Source of the DNA: Syntrophomonas zehnderi OL-4
GTDB lineage: Bacteria > Bacillota > Syntrophomonadia > Syntrophomonadales > Syntrophomonadaceae
DNA: 64,000 bases
NCBI RefSeq assembly: GCF_000983115.1
Contig: NZ_CGIH01000027.1
Coordinates: 1-64,000 of the forward strand
Reading direction: 5' to 3'
A program made the position numbers and the translations under genes. The stretch's first letter is position 1. Every line of letters begins with the position of its first letter. Shown piece by piece: positions 17,776-26,402 of the stretch. Under the pieces are notes generated by a model. It had not been told where the DNA came from, made no database searches, and saw nothing but the letters and a program-made list of their open reading frames with translations.

Positions 17776-19038
17776 ATGCAAGCAAAAGCTCCGCGGGGGA
17801 CCTTTGATGTAATGCCAGGGGAAATATTTAAATGGCACCATATTGAGAAAACTATAAAGGAAACCGCTGAAATTTTTGGTTACTCGGAAATTAGAACCCC
17901 CATATTTGAACATACCGAACTGTTTGAACGGGGAGTCGGTGATACCACCGATATCGTCAGCAAGGAAATGTATACTTTTAAAGATCGATCCAATCGTAGC
18001 CTTACTTTGAGGCCGGAGAATACAGCTTCCTGCGTCCGTGCGTTCATTGAGCACAGTGTCGCCGGCGGTATATTGCCGGCCAAATGGTATTACCTAGGCC
18101 CCATGTTTCGTTACGATCGTCCCCAGGCCGGCCGCTATCGTCAATTTCATCAGTTTGGGGTAGAAGCCTTTGGCAGCAATAATCCCCAATTGGACGCGGA
18201 AATCATCAGCCTATTGCTGCAGATTCTTACCAAACTGGGTTTACAAGACTATGAATTACACTTAAATTCCGTGGGTTGTCCACAGTGCCGGGAAGTATAC
18301 CGCAAGCAACTGGTAGGGTATATCGGTCCATTTAAAGATCAATTATGCGCCGATTGCCTGGCACGCTATGAAAAAAATCCGCTGCGGGTTTTAGATTGTA
18401 AAGTGCCTTCCTGCCAAGAAGCCATCGCGGGCTTTCCATATATTTATGACTATCTCTGTGCGGATTGTCTGGAGCATTATAGCAAGCTTAGAAATACCCT
18501 TGATGATAATCAAATCGATTACGTTCATGATAACCAATTGGTTAGAGGTCTTGATTATTATACCAATACAGCCTTTGAGGTTCATATCCCCCAGATAGGG
18601 GCGCAGAGTGCGATAGGTGGGGGCGGACGTTACAATGGATTGGTTAAAGCCTGTGGGGGGCCGAACATTCCCGGGATTGGCTTTGCCATGGGCCTGGAAA
18701 GATTGCTGCTGGCCCTGGAAAGTCTGGATGACCAACAATACAAAGACCATAAGTTGGATGTATTCCTGGCCGTAATGGATGGAAAATATGAAGCTCAGTC
18801 GGTAAAGATATTAACACAACTTCGCCAAGCCGGTATTAAGGCTGATAAAGACTATAATGGCCGCAGCGGCAAGGCTCAGATGAAATATGCCGATAAACTA
18901 GGGGCCCGCGGGGTCATATTACTGGGTGAAGATGAGATGCGGCGGAATATATATACATTGCGCAATATGGACTCTAAAGAACAGATTGAAGTACCAGCGG
19001 ATCATTTAATTGATGCCATTAAGAAGTTTCTTATATAG
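17776..19038 (+). CDS. hisS: Histidyl-tRNA synthetase
   Basis: A 420-aa class II aminoacyl-tRNA synthetase. Motif 2 (FRYDRPQAGRYRQFHQFG), the HisA signature around LVRGLDYYTNTAFEV and motif 3 (GFAMGLERLL) are all present, with a C-terminal anticodon-binding domain. The insertion domain contains several Cys pairs (CPQC, CADC, CADC), which may bind a metal. CGGAGG precedes the ATG at 17776. aspS follows after 20 bases, so the two are an operon driven from 17723-17751. The same pair is found together in most Firmicutes. Confidence 0.96.
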   Translation: MQAKAPRGTFDVMPGEIFKWHHIEKTIKETAEIFGYSEIRTPIFEHTELFERGVGDTTDIVSKEMYTFKDRSNRSLTLRPENTASCVRAFIEHSVAGGILPAKWYYLGPMFRYDRPQAGRYRQFHQFGVEAFGSNNPQLDAEIISLLLQILTKLGLQDYELHLNSVGCPQCREVYRKQLVGYIGPFKDQLCADCLARYEKNPLRVLDCKVPSCQEAIAGFPYIYDYLCADCLEHYSKLRNTLDDNQIDYVHDNQLVRGLDYYTNTAFEVHIPQIGAQSAIGGGGRYNGLVKACGGPNIPGIGFAMGLERLLLALESLDDQQYKDHKLDVFLAVMDGKYEAQSVKILTQLRQAGIKADKDYNGRSGKAQMKYADKLGARGVILLGEDEMRRNIYTLRNMDSKEQIEVPADHLIDAIKKFLI

Positions 19039-19058
19039 AGTGGGAGGATAAAACAGTA

Positions 19059-20819
19059 ATGAAAAGGACTCATAGTGCCACAAGTCTTAGTATGGAAAAC
19101 GTTGGGCAGGAAGTTGTCGTAAACGGTTGGGTAAATACCCGCAGAGACCACGGCGGTCTTATTTTTATCGATCTTAGGGATCGCTCCGGAATAATCCAAA
19201 TCGTTATTAACCCGGAACTAAATAAAGAAGCCTTTCATCTGGCGGAAAACGTTCGTAGTGAATACGTGATAGCGGCCCGGGGCAAAGTGCTGGCCAGGTC
19301 TGAAGCTACCGTTAATCCCAATCTGAAGACTGGCCGCATTGAAATACATATTGAACAGATGGAAGTTTTAAATACGGCTAAAACCCCTCCGTTCTATATC
19401 GAAGATGGCATTGAAGTTGATGAAATTCTGCGGATGAGATATCGTTACCTGGATTTACGCCGCCCGGAAATGCGAGACAACCTGATGCTGCGTCACCGGG
19501 TGATAAGTACCATGCGGGAATTTCTTGATAAAGAAGGATTTATCGAAATCGAGACTCCCATGCTGGGCCGCAGCACCCCGGAAGGCGCCCGCGACTACTT
19601 GGTTCCCAGCCGGGTGCATCCAGGTGAGTTTTTTGCCTTGCCCCAATCCCCTCAGCAATACAAGCAAATCCTGATGGTAGCCGGTATGGAGAAGTATTTT
19701 CAGATAGCGCGCTGTTTCCGGGATGAGGATCTGCGGGCAGACCGGCAACCGGAATTTACTCAGTTGGATATAGAAATGTCTTTTGTCGATGAAGAAGATA
19801 TTATAACCTTAATCGAAGCCCTAATGAAAAAAGTGTTTAAAGAATCAAACCAGATTGATATCACCACACCTTTCCCCCGCATCACCTATGACGAGGCGAT
19901 GTTAAAATACGGAAGTGATCAGCCCGATCTGCGCTTCGGTTGGGAAATTCAGGACATTACCGAACTAGTCAAAGATGTAGATTTTAAAGTATTTTCCAGT
20001 GCCATTGCCGCCGGAGGAGTGGTACGGGTGTTAAATGCCAAATCATGTGGTTCCTTTACCCGTAAGGAAATCGATGAATTGGGCAGGATAGCCGTTGCCC
20101 ACGGTGCCAAGGGCCTGGCCTGGATAAACGTACGTGAAAACGAGCTAAACTCTCCCATCATCAAGTTCTTTAGTGAGGAACAAATTCAGTCCATCCTGAC
20201 GGCTTTGGATGCTCATCCGGGTGATTTATTGCTGTTTGGAGCTGACCAGGCAGAGGTGGTTGCGAAAGTCTTGGGCTCGCTGCGCCTGGAACTTGGTAAA
20301 CGCCTAAAACTATATGATGAAAGTACGTTTTCTTTTAATTGGGTAGTTGATTTTCCCATGTTTGAGTTTGACAAAGAGGAAAGGCGCTTTGTGGCAGTTC
20401 ACCATATGTTCACTTCTCCCCGGAATGAAGATATTCCGTTATTGGATACTGCACCTGCCCAGGTAAGAGCTCGATCCTATGATCTGGTCTTAAACGGGAT
20501 TGAAATTGGTGGAGGCAGTATAAGGATTCATCGCCGGGATTGGCAGGAAAAAGTATTTTCCCTGCTAGGTTTAAGCCCAGATGAAGCCCGTGATAAATTC
20601 GGATTTATGCTGGAGGCTTTCGATTATGGCACCCCTCCGCATGGAGGGATTGCTTTTGGCGTAGACCGTATGGTGATGTTGATGCGACAACGGGATAGCA
20701 TCCGTGATGTAATAGCTTTTCCCAAAACCCAGAGCGCTTCCTGTCCTATGACATCTGCACCTTCGGCAGTAAGCCCTCGACAACTAAGGGAATTGTCCCT
20801 TAAGATAAGGGACAAATAA
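19059..20819 (+). CDS. aspS: Aspartyl-tRNA synthetase (bacterial type)
   Basis: A 586-aa class II synthetase. The N-terminal OB-fold anticodon domain (VNGWVNTRRDHGGLIFIDLRD in part) is followed by motif 2 (RCFRDEDLRADRQPEFTQ), the bacterial GAD insertion domain (about residues 300-420) and motif 3 (FGVDRMVMLM). The length matches bacterial-type AspRS. Whether it is discriminating or also charges tRNA-Asn cannot be decided here; gatCAB genes are not in the window. GGGAGGA precedes the ATG. 6S RNA is encoded directly downstream. Confidence 0.96.
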   Translation: MKRTHSATSLSMENVGQEVVVNGWVNTRRDHGGLIFIDLRDRSGIIQIVINPELNKEAFHLAENVRSEYVIAARGKVLARSEATVNPNLKTGRIEIHIEQMEVLNTAKTPPFYIEDGIEVDEILRMRYRYLDLRRPEMRDNLMLRHRVISTMREFLDKEGFIEIETPMLGRSTPEGARDYLVPSRVHPGEFFALPQSPQQYKQILMVAGMEKYFQIARCFRDEDLRADRQPEFTQLDIEMSFVDEEDIITLIEALMKKVFKESNQIDITTPFPRITYDEAMLKYGSDQPDLRFGWEIQDITELVKDVDFKVFSSAIAAGGVVRVLNAKSCGSFTRKEIDELGRIAVAHGAKGLAWINVRENELNSPIIKFFSEEQIQSILTALDAHPGDLLLFGADQAEVVAKVLGSLRLELGKRLKLYDESTFSFNWVVDFPMFEFDKEERRFVAVHHMFTSPRNEDIPLLDTAPAQVRARSYDLVLNGIEIGGGSIRIHRRDWQEKVFSLLGLSPDEARDKFGFMLEAFDYGTPPHGGIAFGVDRMVMLMRQRDSIRDVIAFPKTQSASCPMTSAPSAVSPRQLRELSLKIRDK

Positions 20820-20891
20820 TTATTACATACTTGGCAGTAAAGGCAGCAAGTTATGGGGAATATTTCCTGAGCTGATACGTGATTGCCTACG

Positions 20892-20920
20892 TTGAAGCCT
20901 ACGACAATTTATGATATACT
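20892..20920 (+). promoter_or_regulatory. Promoter of the 6S RNA gene
   Basis: TTGAAG (20892-20897), a 17-base spacer and TATACT (20915-20920) predict a transcript start near 20927. The promoter lies about 70 bases after aspS. Confidence 0.8.
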
Positions 20921-20926
20921 GACTTC

Positions 20927-21129
20927 AGGAAAAAACATATTTACGTTCAGGACTATCCCTGCTGCGTACGTGATAGCCGTGTAGTTTTTGCCAACACAAA
21001 AACTATGGGAGTCCGTACTTCGTATCTGACTTGCATGCCCATCTGCTGGGACACAAACAGGACACGAGAGGACACCCACCTGCATTGCAGGTTAAAACTT
21101 GCGGCGCCACGGCTCAGTGGGGTTTTTTT
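20927..21129 (+). ncRNA. ssrS: 6S RNA (SsrS)
   Basis: About 203 bases, non-coding, between a good promoter and a T-rich end. The 3' part contains a small hairpin (CCTGCATTGCAGG) followed by GGTTAAAACTTGCGGCG, close to the conserved 3' segment of 6S RNA (GGGUUA then CUGCGGCG in E. coli). The 5' AAAAAAC can pair with the 3' GTTTTTTT to form the closing stem, and an internal TAGTTTTT/AAAAACTA stem forms an arm. 6S RNA mimics open promoter DNA and sequesters the sigma-A holoenzyme. Location next to aspS also fits my memory of Firmicutes 6S loci. The assignment rests on these features; a covariance search was not possible. Confidence 0.72.
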
Positions 21130-21250
21130 GTGGAGAAACGCTCCTGAATAAGTTTATTAAAAGAGCAATTTGATTGCCTAAGTATTGTCCCCATCCCGTG
21201 CGTGTGATAGATATAATAATCACAGAAATATTAATTATAGGAGTATATTT

Positions 21251-21982
21251 ATGACAACGCGTGATGATAAAATAATAGATATTTACCGGTTGTTGTTGGG
21301 GCATTTTGGACCTCAAGGCTGGTGGCCGGCCGAAAGTACCTTGGAGATAATTCTAGGGGCCATACTCACCCAGGCAGTAGCCTGGAAGAACGTAGAAAAA
21401 GCCTTGGAATCTCTAAAGACCAACCATAAGATATCAATTCCGGCTATTCTTAATACGCCTCAAGACGAGCTGGCAGAGCTCATTAAACCAGCGCTATATC
21501 ATCGCCAAAAAGCCAAAAAGGTCATCATAATGATGGATTTTATTGATAAAAACTACCATGGTGATTTTGAGCTGATGTTTCAGGAACCGATGTTAAAGTT
21601 GAGACAGGAACTTTTGGCTCTATGGGGGATTGGTGAGGAGACGGCAGATTCAATATTGTTGTATGCAGGAAATTACCCTGTCTTTGTAGTAGATACATAT
21701 ACCTGCAGGATATTTTCCCGCTTGGGACTGGTATCGGAGAAAATCAGTTATGGTAAAATGCAGGGATATCTTATGGAGCGTCTTCCTGAAGAGGTACCGT
21801 TATATAACGAATATCATGCTTTGCTGGTTGCTTTGGGGGCTAATTACTGCCGAAAAACCACACCTTTATGTTCGCAATGTCCCCTTATACTAATTTGTAA
21901 TTATTACGAAATCATGCAGGAATATACCGAAAGGAGTAGAACTAATGATATATTGGGATCAGGAAAAGGAATGCATGTCTAG
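21251..21982 (+). CDS. HhH-GPD family DNA glycosylase (endonuclease III-related)
   Basis: A 243-aa base-excision repair glycosylase. It has the helix-hairpin-helix ([16 protein letters not shown]), the catalytic Asp context [14 protein letters not shown], and a C-terminal four-cysteine [4Fe-4S] cluster ([17 protein letters not shown]). In E. coli Nth the hairpin carries the catalytic Lys in GRKTA; here the same place reads GEETA, so this is likely a monofunctional glycosylase, and its base specificity is unknown. The N-terminal [15 protein letters not shown] stretch matches the MIG/Nth-related subfamily. I start at ATG 21251 with AGGAG upstream. It overlaps paaK by 38 bases. Confidence 0.85.
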   Translation: MTTRDDKIIDIYRLLLGHFGPQGWWPAESTLEIILGAILTQAVAWKNVEKALESLKTNHKISIPAILNTPQDELAELIKPALYHRQKAKKVIIMMDFIDKNYHGDFELMFQEPMLKLRQELLALWGIGEETADSILLYAGNYPVFVVDTYTCRIFSRLGLVSEKISYGKMQGYLMERLPEEVPLYNEYHALLVALGANYCRKTTPLCSQCPLILICNYYEIMQEYTERSRTNDILGSGKGMHV

Positions 21983-23246
21983 GCAGAGCTTGGCAGAGCT
22001 TCAGCTAAGAAGGCTTAAAGAAACCGTTTTTCGGGTCTATGCCTTTGTCCCGGCATATCGAAACAAGATGGATGCCCGGGGGATTAAGCCGGATGATATT
22101 AAATCATTGGAAGACATCAAACATCTGCCCTTTACGGATAAGCAGGACTTAAGAGACAATTATCCTTTTGGATTATTTGCAGTTCCCATGTCAGATGTGA
22201 TTAGAATTCATTCGTCCTCCGGCACGACCGGCAAGCCGACCGTAGTGGGCTATTCCAAAAGAGATTTGGATACCTGGTCGGAATTGATGGCCCGGGCTCT
22301 TACAAGCGCCGGAGCCACCAAAAAATCAATTATTCAAAACGCTTATGGTTATGGACTTTTTACCGGGGGATTAGGTGTCCATTATGGAGCTGAGAGGGTA
22401 GGAGCTTCAGTTATACCAAGTTCGGGTGGTAATAGTAAACGTCAGATTATGCTGATGCAGGATTTTGGCACTACCCTTTTGACTTGCACCCCATCGTATG
22501 CCTTATTCATGGCTGAAATCATGGAAGAAATGGGAATTAATCCCACGGATTTAAAACTGCAATCCGGCTTATTTGGGGCCGAACCATGGTCTGAAAATAT
22601 GCGTCGCGAAATAGAATTAAAACTAGGAATTAATGCCTTTGACATTTATGGCTTAAGCGAGATTATTGGACCTGGCGTGGCAATCGAGTGCGATTGTAAA
22701 TGTGGGCTACATATTGCAGAAGATCATTTTATCCCAGAAATCATTGATCCAGTAACGGAAGAAATATTGCCGGACGGTTCCCAGGGTGAATTGGTGATTA
22801 CCACGATAAGCAAAGAAGCCCTGCCGATTATTAGGTATCGAACCCGTGATCTTACCACCTTAAATACTGATGCCTGTGCCTGTGGCAGAACCCATGCCAG
22901 GATGCAAAAAGTTTTGGGACGTTCAGATGATATGGTGATCATAAGAGGCGTGAATGTATTTCCGTCCATGGTAGAAAGCGTTCTGCTGGATATCCCTGGA
23001 GTAGAACCCCATTATCTTTTGATCGTGGACCGTTTAGGCAATCTGGATGTACTTGAAGTCCAAGTAGAAGTATCAGAGCAGATATTTAGTGATGAAGTAA
23101 GAAAACTTGAAGATCTGGGCAAACTTATTACCCGGGAACTAGAAAGTGCTTTGGGGGTAAATGTTAAAGTTCGTTTGGTAGAACCAAAAACGATTGAACG
23201 CAGTGAAGGCAAGGCTAAAAGAGTAGTTGACAGAAGAAATATTTAA
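21945..23246 (+). CDS. paaK: Phenylacetate-CoA ligase family protein
   Basis: A 433-aa AMP-forming acyl-CoA ligase of the PaaK family. The adenylate P-loop [11 protein letters not shown], the motif [12 protein letters not shown], the YRTRDLT segment and a C-terminal AMP-binding domain are present. It activates an aryl-acetate or related acid to its CoA ester. AAAGGAG lies eight bases before the ATG at 21945, inside the 3' end of the glycosylase gene. Immediately downstream is a double-ACT protein, a pairing frequent in anaerobes that ferment aromatic amino acids or use indolepyruvate oxidoreductase, suggesting salvage of arylacetates to amino acids. The actual substrate is inferred only. Confidence 0.87.
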   Translation: MIYWDQEKECMSRQSLAELQLRRLKETVFRVYAFVPAYRNKMDARGIKPDDIKSLEDIKHLPFTDKQDLRDNYPFGLFAVPMSDVIRIHSSSGTTGKPTVVGYSKRDLDTWSELMARALTSAGATKKSIIQNAYGYGLFTGGLGVHYGAERVGASVIPSSGGNSKRQIMLMQDFGTTLLTCTPSYALFMAEIMEEMGINPTDLKLQSGLFGAEPWSENMRREIELKLGINAFDIYGLSEIIGPGVAIECDCKCGLHIAEDHFIPEIIDPVTEEILPDGSQGELVITTISKEALPIIRYRTRDLTTLNTDACACGRTHARMQKVLGRSDDMVIIRGVNVFPSMVESVLLDIPGVEPHYLLIVDRLGNLDVLEVQVEVSEQIFSDEVRKLEDLGKLITRELESALGVNVKVRLVEPKTIERSEGKAKRVVDRRNI

Positions 23247-23261
23247 AGGAGGTATGGACTT

Positions 23262-23690
23262 ATGTCTAAACAGCTTTCAGTTTTTTTAGAAAACAAAGCA
23301 GGCAGATTATCCAGCGTTACCAAGGCATTGGGAGAAGCTCGTATTAATATCCGGGCCCTGTCTATCGCTGATACGTCTGATTTTGGCATTTTGAGATTGA
23401 TAGTCAATGATCCCAATAGAGCCTATCAGATACTGAAAGATGCAGGTTTTACAGTCAGTGAAACTGAAGTAATCGCGGTTCGCGTCCAGGATACCCCAGG
23501 TGGTTTGGCAACAGTTCTGGAACAAATGTCTGATGCCAACCTGAATATAGAATACCTATACGCCTTCCTAGGTACGTCTGAAGATGATGCTCTGGTTATT
23601 TTTAAAGTAGAAGATATTAAGAAGGCCCGCATCGCTTTTAAAGAAAAAGGAATTCAGTTTCTTGAAGAACAGGAATTATACCAGCTTTAA
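23262..23690 (+). CDS. ACT domain-containing amino-acid-binding protein
   Basis: A 142-aa soluble protein made of two tandem ACT domains (residues 1-70, starting SVFLENKAGRLSSVTKALG, and 71-140, starting AVRVQDTPGGLATVLEQM). ACT modules bind amino acids to control an enzyme partner. No catalytic domain is attached. AAAGGAGG precedes the ATG and the gene starts 15 bases after paaK, so it probably senses an amino acid linked to the ligase pathway. Confidence 0.88.
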   Translation: MSKQLSVFLENKAGRLSSVTKALGEARINIRALSIADTSDFGILRLIVNDPNRAYQILKDAGFTVSETEVIAVRVQDTPGGLATVLEQMSDANLNIEYLYAFLGTSEDDALVIFKVEDIKKARIAFKEKGIQFLEEQELYQL

Positions 23691-23702
23691 AACCCCAACC
23701 GA

Positions 23703-23736
23703 GTATCTTCCTGCAGACATACCTGCAGGAAGATAC
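23703..23736. repeat. Perfect 14-bp hairpin after the ACT gene
   Basis: GTATCTTCCTGCAG (23703-23716) and its exact complement (23723-23736) flank a 6-base loop. No T tract follows on either strand, so it is not a standard terminator. It may stop transcription with Rho, stabilise the 3' end, or bind a dimeric protein. Confidence 0.65.
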
Positions 23737-23780
23737 GAATCCTCGTACACATCTAATTATCACAGACTCTCATCACAGCA

Positions 23781-23809
23781 TTGCTAGTATTAATACTAAT
23801 ACCTATTAA
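23781..23809 (+). promoter_or_regulatory. Promoter with a 14-bp palindrome in the spacer
   Basis: TTGCTA (23781-23786), a 17-base spacer and TATTAA (23804-23809). The spacer overlaps a perfect palindrome TAGTATTAATACTA (23785-23798), which could be the operator of a repressor controlling the three membrane and exported genes downstream. Confidence 0.55.
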
Positions 23810-23905
23810 AGATATTAAGTTTATTTTTAGTGCCCCTTAATAGCAGCAATATTCAGACTATTTACGCACCAAAAGTCAGAAAAATGCTACAAAGGAGGTG
23901 AATCG

Positions 23906-24400
23906 ATGAAAAAAGCTATTGGTCTTGGTTTGCTGGTAGCAGTATTTTTTGCTGCATTCATTATGGCCAAAGATTTTATCGCTGTGAGCTCATTTTATAT
24001 GGCTGCTGTGGCCATGGCTATGTTTGCTGTGCTGGGTCCGTTTGGTGATTATTTTAAAACGGCTATTTCCATGCTTTTAGGGGTTGTTACAGGTCTGGCA
24101 GGTATTCTGGCTCTGGTAGCCGCCATGCCCCTTCCGCCTGATAATCTGATTTATGTAGCCCTGGTCAGCGGGTTATCCTTATTCGTACTTGTCTTACTGT
24201 CTACCGTAGGACTAAGAATTGACGGAATGTTCTTAGGCTGGGCGGCCTACTTTGCTTCTGTCTATGGTACCTATACCACCAATGCGGCATCCCTGGCAAC
24301 CGGTGCTATACCAGCTGCGGTAGGAGTGTGTGTATCTCTGCTGGTGGGCCTTATCATGGCAAATCTGATTATTAGGATTGCCATGGCCACAAATCAATAA
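23906..24400 (+). CDS. Integral membrane protein of unknown function
   Basis: A 164-aa very hydrophobic protein with about five or six membrane segments rich in Ala, Gly and Val. It begins MKKAIGLGLLVAVFFAAFIMAKD and ends in a helix with RIAMATNQ. The layout recalls the DUF1097-type small membrane proteins, but I cannot assign it firmly. AAAGGAGGTGAATCG in front of the ATG is a near-ideal ribosome binding site. It is the first gene of a likely operon with the exported protein at 24417 (16-base gap) and the copper-amine-oxidase-like protein at 26403. Confidence 0.7.
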   Translation: MKKAIGLGLLVAVFFAAFIMAKDFIAVSSFYMAAVAMAMFAVLGPFGDYFKTAISMLLGVVTGLAGILALVAAMPLPPDNLIYVALVSGLSLFVLVLLSTVGLRIDGMFLGWAAYFASVYGTYTTNAASLATGAIPAAVGVCVSLLVGLIMANLIIRIAMATNQ

Positions 24401-24416
24401 GGAAGGAGGGAAAAGC

Positions 24417-26372
24417 ATGCTACGACACAGTAAAGTAAAAAGCTACATAATCCTGTTGCTCGCCCTGTTGCTGGTTATGGCTCCGGTTTTCTCAGTAAAT
24501 GGAGCCGGTGGCGCCAATGTGAGCAAGGTACAGGATAATGAACTTGTAATATCCACCCTTAACGATACCGGCAGTATTGACGATATCAAGGTATTATCGC
24601 ATATGCGGGTTTCGGGAAACGGTAATGTAACGATTCAAGATCAGAGTCAATACAAGTTAAAATCGGTACGAAATCTCTATGGTTCAGAAAAAATCACCCA
24701 AAAAGATGGAGCTCTGGGAATAAACTTTAAACTGGGCAGTGGTGAAGGCCACCAGGATGTCTACTACCTGGCTGCCCTGGATAAAAATGAAATATCTCGG
24801 GCAACTATGCCGGTGAGCATCAAAGTTAGCTATTTCCTGGACGGACAGCAGATTAAGCCATCCAAATTAGCAGGCAAAAGCGGTCATTTAAAGATTGTCT
24901 GCGAGGTGGAAAACCTCACCGGCAGTAAGAAAACACTGGAGTTTAAGAACAATAAGGGTGAAATGGTCAAGAGTGAAGCCATGGTTTATACACCTTATGT
25001 CGTATCTTTGTCCGGTTGGGAATTTGACAACAAAAAATTCTCCGCCATTCAAGCTCCTGGAGTAGCTGAGGAATCACCGGAAGGAGTCATAGTGGATGTA
25101 CAGGGCAAAACCTCGGTAAGTTGGTCGGTACCCTTGGTTCCGCCCAAATACCCGGCCAAGCAATATGTTGTACTGGAAGCCGATGCCAAAAAGATTGAGC
25201 TCCCCAGCTACAAGATTGCTGTGATCCCTATCGTTCCAACCACTTCGGAAATTGATTCCCTAGGGACAGTGCAGGAGAGCTTCGGCAAGCTTTATGATGC
25301 TTTTGACAAGATTCAAGGCGGAGTTGGAACCCCTGCGCAAGATGCTACCCTGTTAAATGGGCTGAATGCGGTTAAAAACGGCCTAGGGCAGGTAAGTGAT
25401 GGTATGGGTTCGCTGGTTGAAAAATTAACCGCAATTCGTTTAGGCTTATCAAACCCCAAATTTGATGTTGGCACTTATAATTCAGCTACCGGAACCGATG
25501 CCAAAGGCAACACGCCCGCGGTTCGCGAAGCTATTACGATAAGCAAAAACGCTCTGGATGAAAAGATTACGCCCGCCCTGGAAGGCCAAAAGAAAGTGCT
25601 GACGGTTATGGAAGCTACTATGGGCAAGCCAGGCGGTGAAGTGGTGCAACCCAGTTTAAGTACGAGTCTGTATAATGATGTGAGTTTCATGCAAGGCCTG
25701 GTTAAAGGTACTCCGGCTGAAGATGTTATAACCAAGGCTATGGCTCCCAAAATAATGGCCATGGGAGCAAATCTGGGTGTATTAAGAGATGGCGGCAACC
25801 TGGTTACAGCGGGTGGGAGCATGCCTTTCCCGGCCAGTATTAATGCTATTGCAGCCGGAGTGGAACAGATCTCGTCAGGTCTTGGCAAAGCCAATAGTGG
25901 CGTAGGCATGATAGCCCTGGGATTAGGTCAAATTGGTGCAGATGGCAAGCCGGTTAAAGTAATGATGGATGGAAAGCCCGGCAGTATTTTATATGCCCTG
26001 GCTTATCTGCAGGAATCGATCGACGGCAAGATGGTTCCCGGAATCGACATGCTCAGTGAAGGAACGGCCAAGATCGGAGATGGTTCCAGCCAGGCTAAGG
26101 AAGCCATTACCGGCGGATTAGAAAAAATGATGGCAGCTCCGGCGATAGTGTCCGCACTAAAAGACAATGCGAGCCAAGCCAATAGCTTCCTGGGTAAACC
26201 GGAAGGTGCCGAGGGCACAGTTGCTTATGTGTTCCAGACCCCGGAAGTCAATACCGCAGCTTCTGCTATGAATTACGGTTTGGGAGCCATTGTGCTGGCA
26301 CTCATTATCCTGTTTGCCATCGGGCGGCCCAAATCACCAAGTCAGTTTACCGAAGTGAACAAGGAAATGTAG
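24417..26372 (+). CDS. Exported, C-terminally anchored protein with Leu-x-x-Gly-type heptads
   Basis: A 651-aa protein with a signal peptide (hydrophobic residues 12-30, ending near VNGAGG) and one membrane helix close to the C-terminus (AIVLALIILFAIG) followed by a short polar tail. The N-terminal 280 residues are beta-rich. The remaining extracellular part contains helical segments with repeated G-L-G-x-x-x-x-G spacing (GLGQVSDGMGSL, GLGKANSGVGMIALGLGQIG, LSEGTAKIGDGSSQ), like the X-X-X-Leu-X-X-Gly heptad proteins related to YhgE/Pip surface proteins. GGAAGGAGGG precedes the ATG at 24417; an earlier in-frame ATG at 24378 lies within the upstream gene. It probably works at the cell surface. 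No enzymatic motif is visible. Confidence 0.72.
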   Translation: MLRHSKVKSYIILLLALLLVMAPVFSVNGAGGANVSKVQDNELVISTLNDTGSIDDIKVLSHMRVSGNGNVTIQDQSQYKLKSVRNLYGSEKITQKDGALGINFKLGSGEGHQDVYYLAALDKNEISRATMPVSIKVSYFLDGQQIKPSKLAGKSGHLKIVCEVENLTGSKKTLEFKNNKGEMVKSEAMVYTPYVVSLSGWEFDNKKFSAIQAPGVAEESPEGVIVDVQGKTSVSWSVPLVPPKYPAKQYVVLEADAKKIELPSYKIAVIPIVPTTSEIDSLGTVQESFGKLYDAFDKIQGGVGTPAQDATLLNGLNAVKNGLGQVSDGMGSLVEKLTAIRLGLSNPKFDVGTYNSATGTDAKGNTPAVREAITISKNALDEKITPALEGQKKVLTVMEATMGKPGGEVVQPSLSTSLYNDVSFMQGLVKGTPAEDVITKAMAPKIMAMGANLGVLRDGGNLVTAGGSMPFPASINAIAAGVEQISSGLGKANSGVGMIALGLGQIGADGKPVKVMMDGKPGSILYALAYLQESIDGKMVPGIDMLSEGTAKIGDGSSQAKEAITGGLEKMMAAPAIVSALKDNASQANSFLGKPEGAEGTVAYVFQTPEVNTAASAMNYGLGAIVLALIILFAIGRPKSPSQFTEVNKEM

Positions 26373-26402
26373 AGTATTATTTGGATGGGGGGAAATAATC
26401 TA

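Noticed and set aside
20927-21129. tmRNA, RNase P RNA or SRP RNA downstream of aspS
   Set aside because: No tRNA-like end with CCA, no tag frame, no RNase P core (GAGGAAAGTCC) and no SRP GGAA/GCAG loop; the 3' segment fits 6S RNA instead.
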